From positions 1 to 42,508 of the forward strand of contig JABCPU010000525.1 in assembly GCA_016800925.1 (NCBI GenBank): 42,508 bases of DNA, in the 5' to 3' direction. Below, one piece after another: positions 32,210-42,463 of this stretch. The stretch's first letter is position 1. Each line of letters begins with the position of its first letter. The translations under genes were made by a program, and so were the position numbers. The notes beneath the pieces are model-generated. The model was given only the letters and a program-made list of their open reading frames with translations. It made no database searches and was not told the origin of the DNA. The DNA is from Suillus spraguei (Eukaryota > Basidiomycota > Agaricomycetes > Boletales > Suillaceae).

Positions 32210-33535
32210 CCCTTGCCACTGAAATCGACAACACCTCCTACATTGAAGCCACCCTTCTATGTGAAGGACATGCTCTCGAAATTGAAAGAATCCTCACCGA
32301 AAGGGGTGCCTTCCCCGCTTTACTCCTCGTTAACATCATCCACACCGCCGCCCTCATTGAAACTACCATCAATGAGACTACAGAAATCACATATCGCCAG
32401 TGCATCCTACATCTACAAAAACACATTCATTCTTACGCTATGCTGTTGCTTCCCCATTCTTTTAAAAGCGATGTTGAAGAAGCTATTCACATCATGGCCG
32501 AACATCAAGCAGGTGTTGCTCGACCTCCCGCTCTGCAAAGAGATATGAACCCACTTCCAGTCCCTCCACCCTCTTCTTCGTGCACTTATTCTAACCTTGA
32601 TGCCTTTACTGGCTTATGGACTGCTGTCCAAGAGATTGGACAGCTCACCAACGCAGTTGTTGAAACCATCCAACAATCAGTCACTGAAACAAGAGTAGCC
32701 AGAAACTTAGTCAAAGAAGCTATTACTGATCTACGACAAACGCAAGTCGATCTCGCCTCTCCTCGAACCCCATCTCCTATTGAAAAACCGACCTCACTGT
32801 CCCACATTATAGTCTCCCACGATCACCCCACATGGCTGTATGAGCCCTGCACAGAAGAGCAGTGTGAAGCTGCGAAACTATTAGGGGTTCCTGTCGCTGA
32901 ATTGGTAGAACTCGGTCCTCGACTTCACGACCTTCATATTCATCCCCCCATGTCCATTCCGTCATCATTTGGTCCAATGGATCCTATCTTGCCAGTCTTA
33001 GTAAAAGACTTTGGCATAACATCCCCCTCCTCACCACCGACCAGCAGGCACAGCTCAGACGCGACAACACCCTTGCCTTACAACATATGAAACAGAATAA
33101 GGGGAAGAAGCACGCCAGATCCACCAGTCCCAAGCCCATCATCTCACCATCACCATTACACAAGTCCATCTCCAATCCTGATGAAAACATGAAATGTCAT
33201 GTCTGTGGACTACTTGGGCATCGACAGAAGAACTGTGCGGAATATCAGTGTAGGGTTTGCAGATATTGGTCACCTACCCATCTATCTATCTATTGTCCTT
33301 GACGAGTCGGGACTCCCCCCTTCACGTTAACTTGGAAGGATGAAGGGTTCTATGATGCACTTCGTTCCTGGGAACAACAGCTTGATGATAAATGAACTCA
33401 GCAGCGGAAAGAAGGGATTCTAAACGACGTGCTGGTGCTGAGGAGGCCGCATATATGAGGAGTGGGTCATTCCTTGATGAGGACTATGAGTATAGTGACG
33501 ATCCCATTTATTATGCTAATCAGGACGAGTAAAGT
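32210..33535 (+). pseudogene. Element A third ORF, continuation after the insertions
   Basis: Resumes in frame as TLATEIDNTSYIEATLLCEG, then LLVNIIHTAALIETT, EIGQLTNAVVETIQQSVTET, WLYEPCTEEQCEAAKLLG and, after a frame change near 33030, KCHVCGLLGHRQKNC with the downstream cysteines. A TGA at 33301-33303 and a further stop follow within FTLTWKDEGFYDALRSWEQQ. Homology ends about 30 bp before the 3' LTR. Together with 23590-23647 this is one gene split by two insertions. Confidence 0.88.
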
Positions 33536-33551
33536 CGGTGACTTTACGTGT

Positions 33552-33564
33552 AAAAAGGGGGTAA
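33552..33564 (+). other. Polypurine tract of element A
   Basis: TAAAAAGGGGGTAA lies immediately before the 3' LTR, the position expected for the plus-strand primer. Elements B and C have the related GGGGTAA and GGGGGTAA ends. Confidence 0.7.
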
Positions 33565-34042
33565 TGTTACAATCATATGTGCCCCTATTCATTTTCTGCC
33601 TCCTTTACTTTGCATATTACGTAATGTGACTCTGACTCATATGCTCAATGCATCTGTACTATAGTTGCCTTCCTTCTTTGGATATGCACTTACATTCTCA
33701 CGTCTCTCTTGGTCCGTGCACACATATTGGCCTATTTAAGCATGTTGTATTACACTTGTATACTTTACTTTAATCTTACTGGGTTTTACCTGGAATCAAT
33801 ATCCTTCGCTTAGGCCTCCAACCTAAGTCATCTTGAATTGTCTCTAAGTCTAAGCACTCCTTAGCCTTAGTCTCTATTCTCGTAGAAATCTCTTAGATGT
33901 ATCTTTGAGGCTGAACCTTTGATTGTACTCGGAATGCGTTCCTTGTACTTTCACCTTGTCCTCTTCTGGACATTGTAGAACTTCCCAGCAGACCATCTGT
34001 GTCTTTTCACTGTCGCTGGTGACGCCACCCCAGTTCGTAACA
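33565..34042 (+). repeat. 3' LTR of element A (478 bp)
   Basis: TGTTACAATCATATGTG...CAGTTCGTAACA, partner of 18098-18571, followed by the target repeat TTAAC at 34043-34047. Confidence 0.95.
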
Positions 34043-34047
34043 TTAAC

Positions 34048-34365
34048 AGCCTCTCCATCATTTCCAATCGGGAAACCCCCAATCATCGAGACCATTTATC
34101 GATTCCTGAATGCTTTGATATTCTCACCACCATGGGGAACTATTCTAAAGCTCGGATGAGTATGCCAAGCCTTCAGCTGGAATTCAGGTATGATTCCAGC
34201 TGTATGATTGCATTTTCAGGAAGAATTGTGAGACATGGGGTTGATGGAGTGGAAGGGGATCGGATTGCTTGGGCATGGTATATGAGGGATTCTGTGCACA
34301 TTTATGCCGGGGTTCCCTCATGTGGATGGGCTATGGTCGAAGGCTGCATACTAACCACGGTGTGA
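34048..34365 (+). pseudogene. TET/JBP-like 2-oxoglutarate dioxygenase, catalytic 3' part
   Basis: Joined to 18097 after removal of element A and one TTAAC, the frame continues without a break as NSLSIISNRETPNHRDHLSI. It shows the likely iron-binding HxD (HRD within NHRDH), a LTTMGNYSKARMSMPSL block, then the distal iron histidine and 2-oxoglutarate arginine in IVRHGVDGVEGDRIAWAWYM, and ends at 34365 after GVPSCGWAMVEGC. Spacing of HxD, His and Arg suits the double-stranded beta-helix fold of this family. These residues all survive, so the insertion, not decay of the active site, is the visible cause of inactivation. The gene points toward the KDZ transposase gene on the opposite strand. Confidence 0.74.
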
Positions 34366-34439
34366 AAGATCAAAGAAGTTGAAAGAGTTGTTACCCATGT
34401 TAGTAGCAACACACGAATACCATGTACCAATTAGAGCAT

Positions 34440-35480
34440 CAACAGTTCTGGAACTCAAGTCGGAAGTCGAGTTCCATGAATTGAGTCCCTAACTCTGTGT
34501 ATCTCAGGACTCGGGACTCGATACTCGAAATTCGGGACTCAATGATCGATAGTCCGAATTCAGGCTTGACACTCGGGACTCAGCAAAGTGTGAGGCAACA
34601 GACTTTGATCCACACATTTTGACTGCTGAACCCCGAACCCCGGCAGCCGGCAGTCGGGACTCGGGACTGATAACAATGTGAAAGATATGAATTCACATAT
34701 AGTGAGTGCTGAACCCCGAACTCCGGCAGCTGGAACTCGGGACTCGGGACTCAGAACAATGTGAAAGATGTGAATTCACATATCATAAATGCCAAACTCC
34801 GAACCCCAGCAGCCAGCACTTGGGACTCAGGACTCAGAATAATGTGCAAGTCATTGATCCACACATGTTGAGGGCTGAACTCCGAACCCCGGGAGCCAGC
34901 AGTCGGGACTTGGGACTCAGAACAATGTGAAAGATATTGATTCCCACATGTAAAGTGCTGAACGCCGAATGCCAAACCCCAGAACCTGGAACTCGGCACT
35001 CGGCACTCAGAATCATGTGAAATTTAGTGAGCCACATATGTTGAGGGCCGAACCCCGAACCCCGGCACCCGGCAGTCGGGACTCGGGACTTAGAACAATG
35101 TGAAAGATACTGATTCCCACATGTAAAGTGCTGAACCCCGAACCCCGGCAGCTGGAACTCGGGACTCGGAACACACAACATTGTGAATGATATTGATGCA
35201 CACATGTTAAGTGCCGAACGCCGACTGCCGAGCCCCGGCACCCGGAACTCGGGACTCGGGACTCAGAATAATGTGAAAGTTATTGATCCACATATGTTGA
35301 GTGCCCAACCGCAAACCCCGACAGCCGGAACTCGGGACTCACAACATTATGAATACTATTGATGCACACATGTTAAGTGCCGAATGCCAACTGCTGAGCC
35401 CCGGAACCTGGAACTCGGCACTCGGCACTCAGAATAATGTGAAAGTTATTGATCCACACATGTTGAGTGCCGAACCCCGC
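34440..35480. repeat. Hierarchical minisatellite: 83-bp units with a 7-bp sub-repeat
   Basis: The word AA(C/T)A(A/T)TGTG recurs at 34672, 34755, 34838, 34921, 35011 (variant), 35094, 35177, 35267, 35343 and 35433. Spacings are 83, 83, 83, 90, 83, 83, 90, 76 and 90 bp, i.e. 83 plus or minus 7. The 7-bp step is the CGGGACT/ACTCGGG heptamer, present one to three times per unit. Other unit words are GTGCTGAACCCCGAACCCCGG and GATCCACACATGTTGAG. A degraded fringe extends to about 35760. Open frames across it are repeat translations, not genes. Confidence 0.9.
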
Positions 35481-35968
35481 ACCGTCACACAGATATCTAT
35501 TTCGTCTCGAACCTTGAGTGCTGAACACCAAACCATGAAATCCGGTAGTCCACAATTTTGGGGTTCGGGGTTCGGTACCTAATATTTGTGACTCGCCACT
35601 CAGAAATATGTGAGGCAATCTTGCCATTTGGAAGTCGAGTCCCATGAATTGAGTCCCAAACTCTGAGTACCATGGCACTTGGGCATTCGCCACTCAGCAT
35701 TTGGGATTTCGGACTCTACATCCGGATCTTGAAATCCAGTCCTCGAAATCCGGAACAAAATATTTGGGAGTCAAGACAATCATTTGGATGGAATAAAATA
35801 TTTTACATCATGTATGAAATGAAGACCATTCTAATCTAAACACAGTGAAGAGGACTCCACTCCCCTGCCTCTCTTCAATCTCTGTAGCATGTCAGTGTAC
35901 ATCTTCACCTCTGCCATCTTCTCATGGATACCCTCATCTTACTCCTCCATCAATGCTACCAGGCGTGC

Positions 35969-36633
35969 TCAAATCATCTTAAGTCCCATCACTGATGGGC
36001 CTGATGAGTCATTTACCTCCTCAGGAAGAACCAAGCCATCATCCTCAACTTCATTTTCCATCCAATGCTGGTAGTGAATGACACAGGACCTCATGATTTG
36101 ACCCCATTGCCATGGTTCATTCGGAATTTTGGTGTGTCCCATCCACCATGGAGTATCATAGCTGGGAATAATCCGGGATGGATGTCCTGGAGCTGCGACA
36201 TCATCAAACTGACATAGGTGGGATGAAAAGATGTGGTCTGGAACAGTGTTCCAGGTGAGCATGGGATACAATGTCAGGACATGAGCGACGGGGCTTGGAA
36301 CAACAGAAACGATGTTCCTTGCAGCTGAGTACTGCAGGAGTGGCATAACAAATGTCTGTTGAAAATCTCAGCATTGCCCACCAAAGTCAGCCGGTCATCC
36401 GGTCATCAGTCACTTACATTGATCTCCCATTGCAGCCTGGCTTTAAAGTACATGATCTGGGCAGAAGAGGGATGGTTGTTAGCAGCCTCCATCTGATATT
36501 GAGAGATACATGCACGGATGCGTGATGCAGCCATATTCAAAGTACAAGAAATATCTTGAAGGTTCAGCTTCATGGGTTGCCAGTGATGTCCAGTATTTGG
36601 AGTGCCAGATGTGGATGCAGGAGTTTCAGGCAT
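35969..36633 (-). CDS. Unknown 200-aa protein beside the KDZ transposase
   Basis: Two exons, 36633-36418 (72 codons) and 36355-35969 (129 codons with stop), separated by a 62-bp GT-AG intron, join in phase to an unbroken 200-aa protein. I do not recognise a domain. Notable blocks are the N-terminal low-complexity MPETPASTSGTPNTGHHWQP, CISQYQMEAAN, then LLQYSAARNIVSVVPSPVAH, FDDVAAPGHPSRIIPSYDTP, WWMGHTKIPNEPWQWG, and an acidic C-terminus (MENEVEDDGLVLPEEVNDSS). No signal peptide or membrane span is evident. It is on the KDZ strand, just downstream of that gene, and is the best-preserved frame in this half of the window. It may be a passenger gene of the transposon; that is inference. Confidence 0.7.
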
Positions 36634-36791
36634 GGCTAATGCAAGAGTGTGACACTGGCAATGAAACTGACAGATGGTGAAGAGCTGATGATATGAGTCA
36701 CTGATGGATGGATAAGAAATTCAAACTCCGACATGGGCTGACCCGGACAATTCCCGGGACTCAATGTTTGGGTGTCATCAGCAAAACAAAT

Positions 36792-39700
36792 TCATTCATG
36801 TGCACCATCAATCAACGCAGGCTGCAGGTCTTGAAATGCTGCCTGTGCATCTTGAGCTAGTAAGGAATACATTTGAGACTGCCTTCCGGCATAGCATGCA
36901 TGACCCGGAAGTTGTTTCAACAATGATTCCTGCATCCGGGCACCCCATTGGGTTGCCTTCCACAAGAAAAAGTTGCACGTCCAATCCATCTCTGATTGCA
37001 CCAATAATATTTCTTCCATCCATCGATCCCGTAGTGCCTTTGCCCAAAGCCAATGAACTTGGTAAACTTGGGATGGGTCCTGTCAGCTCACCACAGGATA
37101 TATCAAGCATGCCTGAACTCACATTCCTCATTCCACGAATTTTCTGGACCCTCCATATCGACTTCCACTGACCAGAACCAAGCGAGGGACTCATTTCGCT
37201 GACCTTGGGTGTTTGGATCGCCGACGGCAGTGCTGATTTTGAGCTGCTTGCGAAGCAGGGGTTTGTATTTCTGAAGCTGGTCTGGCCCTGGCTCAAGTTG
37301 TATCATTTGCTTCCTGGTTTTTGTATATATACTGGCATGTAGGGATACTGCCTGCTGCACTGATGTCACCTGGGACCACACTCGAGTTTTTAGGGCTTGA
37401 GATTTGGCTTGCCTAACTGTTGTTCGGAACAGGAGAGCCTTGTTGCACAAGTGAATGCGGAGATTGTGCAGGGCATCATTGGCCTGCCCTTCACGAAGTG
37501 ACATCTCCAATGAATCAGATCCTCTGCCATACAGCGTCTGCAATGTTCAACCCCGAGGTTTGATGGCAATGGAATTATGGTGAGCTCAGGTGAGTTTGTC
37601 CATGCATCAGATGTCTCGGTGAAATCTGCTGGGTCATCATTGATATCATCAAAAATATCTATGTTCAAGTCATCAGGATTGTCATCTGCATCAAATCCCT
37701 CTCCCAGATGCGTAAGAGCAGACTGAGTGAATTCATCTATCTGGCCTTGGATACGATCGCATTGCGGGCAATATCTAATCTCTGTGTCTCCATTGATCGT
37801 CTTCCAATTCTGCAGACCTTGATGAGCAATGCAATTTGAGCCTCTTCAATTGCCAATCCAATGGATATCCATGTTGCCACAGATCTGCGAGAGGGTTCTG
37901 CATGACGGGCATTACCCACTTCTAGTAGTCTAAGCTCGATCTCCTTTTTGCTTGGTGCTAAGTGAAAAATGAATGCGGAGCTCCACAGAGACAAAGAATG
38001 TTAACTTACCCTTCTTGATATTGATTTCATATACATCCATCGCCGCAGGATCCCTGATTCTCTTGGACTGAGCGACCATCTCGCTGGCTAACCATTGTGT
38101 CTTTAAATTGCTGGGTGCAGCTTCATCAAGTCTGTCAAAGGCCTTGCCACTTTTGGCGATGCCATTCTTCGCCAGCTTGTATTTCTGGCAAAGATCCTTT
38201 TCATGCGGATCATCTTGCAGAAATTGGAATCGTTCATCTGATAATCAAGACATTCCTTTTGGTGCGGGGATGACATTCCCCGAGCGGCAGGGGAAATCAG
38301 GTTGAGACGCGCCCATAGGGTCTCCATGATCTCTCCATCAATCTGGCCAATGCCTTCAATAAAATTCGAAGCATATTGGACATAGCAACTGTCCTGATGT
38401 CCATGCACATGCCACAACCCGATTCCAGGAATGATGGTCAGTTCTGGTACTATGTCAAGGTATCGGCTTCGATCCACCCGAACACGAAAGTGCTTGTTGT
38501 ATTGACAATTGATGTCATAGAAGGTGACAGCCCTGGTAATGCCTTCCATGTTGTGCTGGGCAGCCTCACAAAGGGCGTAGTCCATGTTCATTTGTCTGCA
38601 AATGATGCATGGTCAACTAGTGAATGTTAAATGGCATGTTTGGCTTGCCTTTCCCCTTTCTGAAAATCAACCATCGAGTGAGGGACAAAGCACCCATGCT
38701 GGGTGCAGGCAACTCCCCGATTCCTGTGGACTCGAGCTTGTGCCGCACCACATTTGCTTGATTGACTGCCTGGTGATTGTTGGAGCTCGATTTTTCCACT
38801 GTGTCAGCAGCCTCCGCAAGATGCATGTTATACCTGTCCTTTCCAACCATGAATCCAAGCCCATCTGAAAGCCAAACTTCATTGAGGGGATTAATGGGAT
38901 GCAGGTGTTCAGCTTTGAAATTTCTGTCCATCACAAATGACTGGGTGTATTTCCAGCTTGGAGTTCTTATCATCACTGAGTTCACTTCGGTATTGAACAT
39001 GACTCACTCATCAAGTGATTCATCCCCTGACAAAGATACATTAATCCCAGGCTGACGACATGCTGGGCAAAATAATGCAAGATCTTCTGCATTCGGGATG
39101 TCAGAACAATGGCCATAGCCATGCCATTTCATGCCTCCACTGTCGAGCGACTCTCATGAGCTCTCTGTATCGATCCTTGCCACGGCCTGTGTCAACATAA
39201 TGTCCTTTAGATGAAGCACAAATAGCATTACCAGAACAAGGTGTGGAAACATGCTCGAGGTCATTCGCTGGAGCTTGCTGTAATAGTTCATTGCGGAGGT
39301 GCCGCATTCAAGGTTGTCCAATAGAAAATCATCCAGCACTCCGAAGGTAAACACGGTCTTCAGCCTGTTAAACAATGCAGGGAAAAATCCATGCCGAAAC
39401 ATTTGAATGTCCGGACTCATGGCATTTGGACAATCACAGCATCGAACCTCGAGGCGGTGAACTCCAGACTTGTCAACGATGACCATGGTGTTTTCCTTTG
39501 GCTGGAAATCAGGTCCCGACACAGACGGAAGATCTTCGGGCTCAAGCTGGTCTTCAGGTTCATCTCCTTCAAACAAATCCCACCTATCTGTGAGCACCGG
39601 ACATTGCTTGCCATCATGCCCGAGGTGTATGGTGAGTCCAACATGAGCAAGACAACTCTGCTCGAAGAATTGACCATTCCATTGACTGATCCAGTGGAAA

Positions 39701-39900
39701 GGATTGCAACGATGTTGACTCCTGCAACAGCCCATGCAATAGAGAGGCTTGCCAAGACAATCTTGACATTTGTAGACCCCATCCTGGTGGCAGATGATGC
39801 ATCTCCTGTCTTCTGGTGGAGCTTCTCGATCCAGGAGGTGATGCAGATATGATTCCTGCCTTGGCAGCCATTGCCTGAGGTAGTCATTTTGACTCTGCAT
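36792..39900 (-). pseudogene. KDZ-class DNA transposase with N-terminal CxC2-type cysteine cluster
   Basis: Minus strand from ATG 39900. N-terminus: cysteine cluster CIICHQDGVYKCQDCLG, LYCMGCCRSQH, PFHWISQWNG, the CxC2-like zinc module fused to KDZ transposases. Then VHRLEVRCCDC, NRLKTVFTFGVLDDFLLDN, ECGTSAMNYYSKLQR, FCPACRQPGIN. The RNase-H-fold core has SFVMDRNFKAEHL (first Asp), DGLGFMVGKDRY, QHGCFVPHSMVDFQKGERQ, TFYDINCQYNKHF (second Asp), GLWHVHGHQDSCYVQYAS and GEIMETLW (Glu). The C-terminus keeps REGQANDALHNLRIHLCNKA and NESLAWFWSVEVD. Introns include 39176-39231 and 38596-38648 (GC donor). Frame breaks near 39135 and 38200 suggest a damaged copy. It mobilises its own element by DNA cut-and-paste. 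Confidence 0.88.
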
Positions 39901-40446
39901 TTTTTATATTTAGCTATAGTTTGAATGACACTCCAACATTTAACATGAACTTGCCATGGTTTTTGGGAGTTGCAATGGCTCAAATGAGCCTTGGTCTTGC
40001 TTGTAAGTATTGTCAGGAAAGTCATCCCAAGGAGGTGGTGCCTGAACAGGCTGAAGTATTGGTGATTCTGGGGGAGAGTGAGGCATGGACCTGTAGGCTC
40101 ATCGTCTCATGCTTGCAAGTGGAACCTTGACCCAAATCTTTCTACCTTTGCTGCCCCTTGCTTCTACCCTGTGGGATTTTTGCAATGGGGTGCATCTACC
40201 TATCTTCATCTTATTTTCTAATGCTAATTTTGCAAGCAAAGCATCTGCTCAGGTGGAATGAATTTTTATTACATTGTGGTGTCATACTGTCCTGCCGACT
40301 CATTTACAAATTTATGTCCATTTATGGCTTCGGGACCAATATAGCTCAATTAGCTACTGTTAGGCTTTTGTCAAAGATCAACTTCTGACAATTTGTTCAT
40401 ACTTCCACCTTGCTTATCCTCAGCCCATTCTGCAATTTGATTCACC
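39901..40446. other. Divergent intergenic region between KDZ and the unknown plus-strand gene
   Basis: No gene is supported. It should carry promoters for the two divergent genes. AT-rich words lie at 39898-39912 on the KDZ side. Confidence 0.4.
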
Positions 40447-41961
40447 ATGGCAAGGACGGGTCATTCCACTCACTCGACTTCCAGCAGAAATAGGGCACGT
40501 CAACCACAGACACAGAAGCTCACGGAAAACGAAATTTCAGAGTTGAAGAACTACCTTCCTGAGTGGACCGCAGCCAAAAGGGGTGAGAAGTGAGGGGTTT
40601 TCACTGCAATTGCCAGGGCAGCCAGGTTGTTTTGCTCCTAAAGTCGACCAAGGACAATGGAAAAAGAGGAAGCAGGTGATGCATCTTCATTGTATTGAAA
40701 AACTACAATTTTTAACATCTTATTCTTCCATCAACTCTCAGATGTATAAGACTTGGTTGTTCAACAACAAGAAAAGGAAGGAAAGGAGGACATGATAAAG
40801 TATGGGAGGAAATGGATGCCTAGGATGGTGGTTCTACCAGCAGAAGCGTGAAGAGGTGCTAAAGAGGATTGAGGACGAGTCCGGGGCAAAGCGGGAGATC
40901 CCAGTATGTTCAAACATTATCAGGGGGCTGTGAAGAGAGTCATGGCTGAATTGGACGATGACGAGTTGGAGAAGGCAAAAGAAACGGTGGAAGAATGGTC
41001 AAAACAGCTTTCCTCCTCCAGAGATACAAGCAGAAGTTGCTCATAAGAAGGGACCGGCATATATGGAGCACTTTTTCGAAAGAGATGTGGAGGCCAATGT
41101 GGGATGAGAGTTTTTATGTTGTCAGCTTGGAAGAATGAACAGGGAGAGGTTCTGTTCGGGATGTAAGTCAATTGTGTCCATCATCGCGATCTTGGATCTC
41201 AATATATGTGTGCAGGCATGATGATAATGAGGCATTAGGAGATGGGGACAGCTTCCATGAAGACAAAGGACTGGGAGGACATTGAGCCAGTATGGCAGGA
41301 GTACACCCAGGAACAGTTCGGTGAGTGTTTGAACTTTGGATGCAAGAATGAATTGTTGATCATCACAATGATAGGTGCCGGGGCACAGGACGGAGGATGA
41401 CAGGTCAAGGGAGGTCACAAAAGAGTCAGAAAACCAGCTTTTGAACTCAACACAGATGGGGATGGGTGCCTTGCTTCCAGACATCACGAGTAACAAAACT
41501 TGAGGAGAAGAAAGCCATAGTCAGGGTGTTTCTTACATCGCCCTACAGTGAGTCTTTTTGTGGCAACATCCGAGATGTTGTGAATGCATGGACACAGGAA
41601 TATGTTCCGGGAATGACAAGGCTGTCATGCCATGGAGTGCCCTCGTACAAATCAGGATGACTTTGTGGCAAGGAAGTATCTTCTGGCAGATATTGACCTG
41701 AAGGAGCCTTCGAAGTTGCCAAACTGGGACACGACAGCCTTGCTCAATTTCTGGTATGCTCAGCAGGAAACAGGAAAAGATTCAACATTCCTGTTCAAAG
41801 CATGGAAGAACAAAGATGGGTACATGGTACCATCTGTGGTAGCCAGCAAGTCGCCATCTCGTCTGACTCGTAAAAGTGGAGAATGCAGAAGAGTGGAACT
41901 CTCCGAAAGCCCCGGGATCCATCCACCGAAGCCGAGAGTGATACTGACAGTGAACTCATGA
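40447..41961 (+). pseudogene. Unknown multi-exon gene, partly decayed
   Basis: ATG at 40447 opens MARTGHSTHSTSSRNRARQP, a basic, Ser-rich start, followed by LTENEISELKNYLPEWTAAK. Downstream coding blocks are MYKTWLFNNKKRKERRT (about 40741), FKHYQGAVKRVMAELDDDEL (about 40909), MRVFMLSAWKNEQGEVLFGM (about 41106), SMKTKDWEDIEPVWQEYTQE (about 41255), and from about 41640 QDDFVARKYLLADIDLKEPS with LLNFWYAQQETGKDSTFLFK, ending 41961. GT-AG introns can be drawn between several blocks (for example 40676-40740), but stops and frame jumps remain. I do not recognise a domain. It is divergent from the KDZ gene. It could be a host gene or a passenger. Confidence 0.5.
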
Positions 41962-42389
41962 CAAGGAGGATGACATTGATGATGACTCGGCTGACGGTCG
42001 ATCCCCGCTGAAGAAACCCAGATGAATAGCACATCCATCTTCAGCACCCAAGGAGACAGAAGTTCCATGTTCAATGCCGGAGCCTCGCCCAGCCAAGGCA
42101 GGTGCACTTGTGACATCACGGATGGGCAACCTCCTGGCCGGGTTGACTGAGGAAGTGGAAGAGAGGAACACATCGCCGGAACCAAGGAGTATACAGGGCA
42201 AGAAAGCTGTCATTGAACCATCCGCAAGGACCACCCGGAGTAAGTCTCAAAAGCCGGTAGAGAGTACACTTCGAGTAACCAGGGCAAGGGAAGGAAATAA
42301 TGTACATATACCAAACTGCCCCCATGTTTACCACATTTTCATCATTTGTCACACTTCTTAAAACACAGTGTCCCACTTCCAAAATGTTG
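41962..42389. other. Stretch after the unknown gene
   Basis: No supported coding region. Plus-strand frames here are Pro/Arg/Ser-rich and might be a degraded continuation of the upstream gene. Confidence 0.35.
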
Positions 42390-42463
42390 AATCCTAAGCA
42401 CCGAGTTCTGGACAATCCTGATCACCGAGTTCCGGACGACTCCCGATCACCGAGGTCCGGCAC
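42390..42463. repeat. Three tandem 24-26 bp repeats with a CACCGAGTTCCGGAC core
   Basis: Copies at 42390-42413, 42414-42437 and 42438-42463 share ATCACCGAGTTCCGGAC with point differences. GAGTTCCG-type words also appear near 16770-16800 and as ACTCGGG in the minisatellite, on both sides of the KDZ/dioxygenase block. Confidence 0.75.

Larger units (their letters stand above)
18098..34042 (+). mobile_element. Element A: Ty3/gypsy chromodomain retrotransposon with nested insertions
   Basis: Plus-strand element bounded by LTRs 18098-18571 and 33565-34042 and by the target repeat TTAAC (18093-18097 and 34043-34047). Order: LTR, primer-binding position, gag, protease, reverse transcriptase, RNase H, integrase, chromodomain, third ORF, polypurine tract, LTR. 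The third ORF is interrupted by a solo LTR and by element B. Subtracting these and their target repeats leaves about 7.4 kb. Lesions include a roughly 110-bp deletion of the gag zinc knuckle, stops at 19185, 19656, 19956, 20518, 21637, 23088 and 23187, an integrase frameshift near 22755, and loss of an RNase H aspartate. It is not autonomous now. Splicing it out in silico rejoins the host dioxygenase gene in frame. Confidence 0.94.

Noticed and set aside
32984..33190. Minus-strand frame within element A's third ORF
   Set aside because: Shadow of the plus-strand third ORF, whose zinc knuckle and homology to elements B and C fix the coding strand.
34706..35700. Overlapping open frames on both strands across the minisatellite
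   Set aside because: They are translations of the tandem repeat; stop codons are rare only because of the repeat's composition.
36792..37296. Alternative minus-strand frame overlapping the KDZ C-terminus
   Set aside because: The frame giving LVQSEMDWTCNFFLWKATQW and SLAWFWSVEVD fits KDZ C-termini; the other frame does not.
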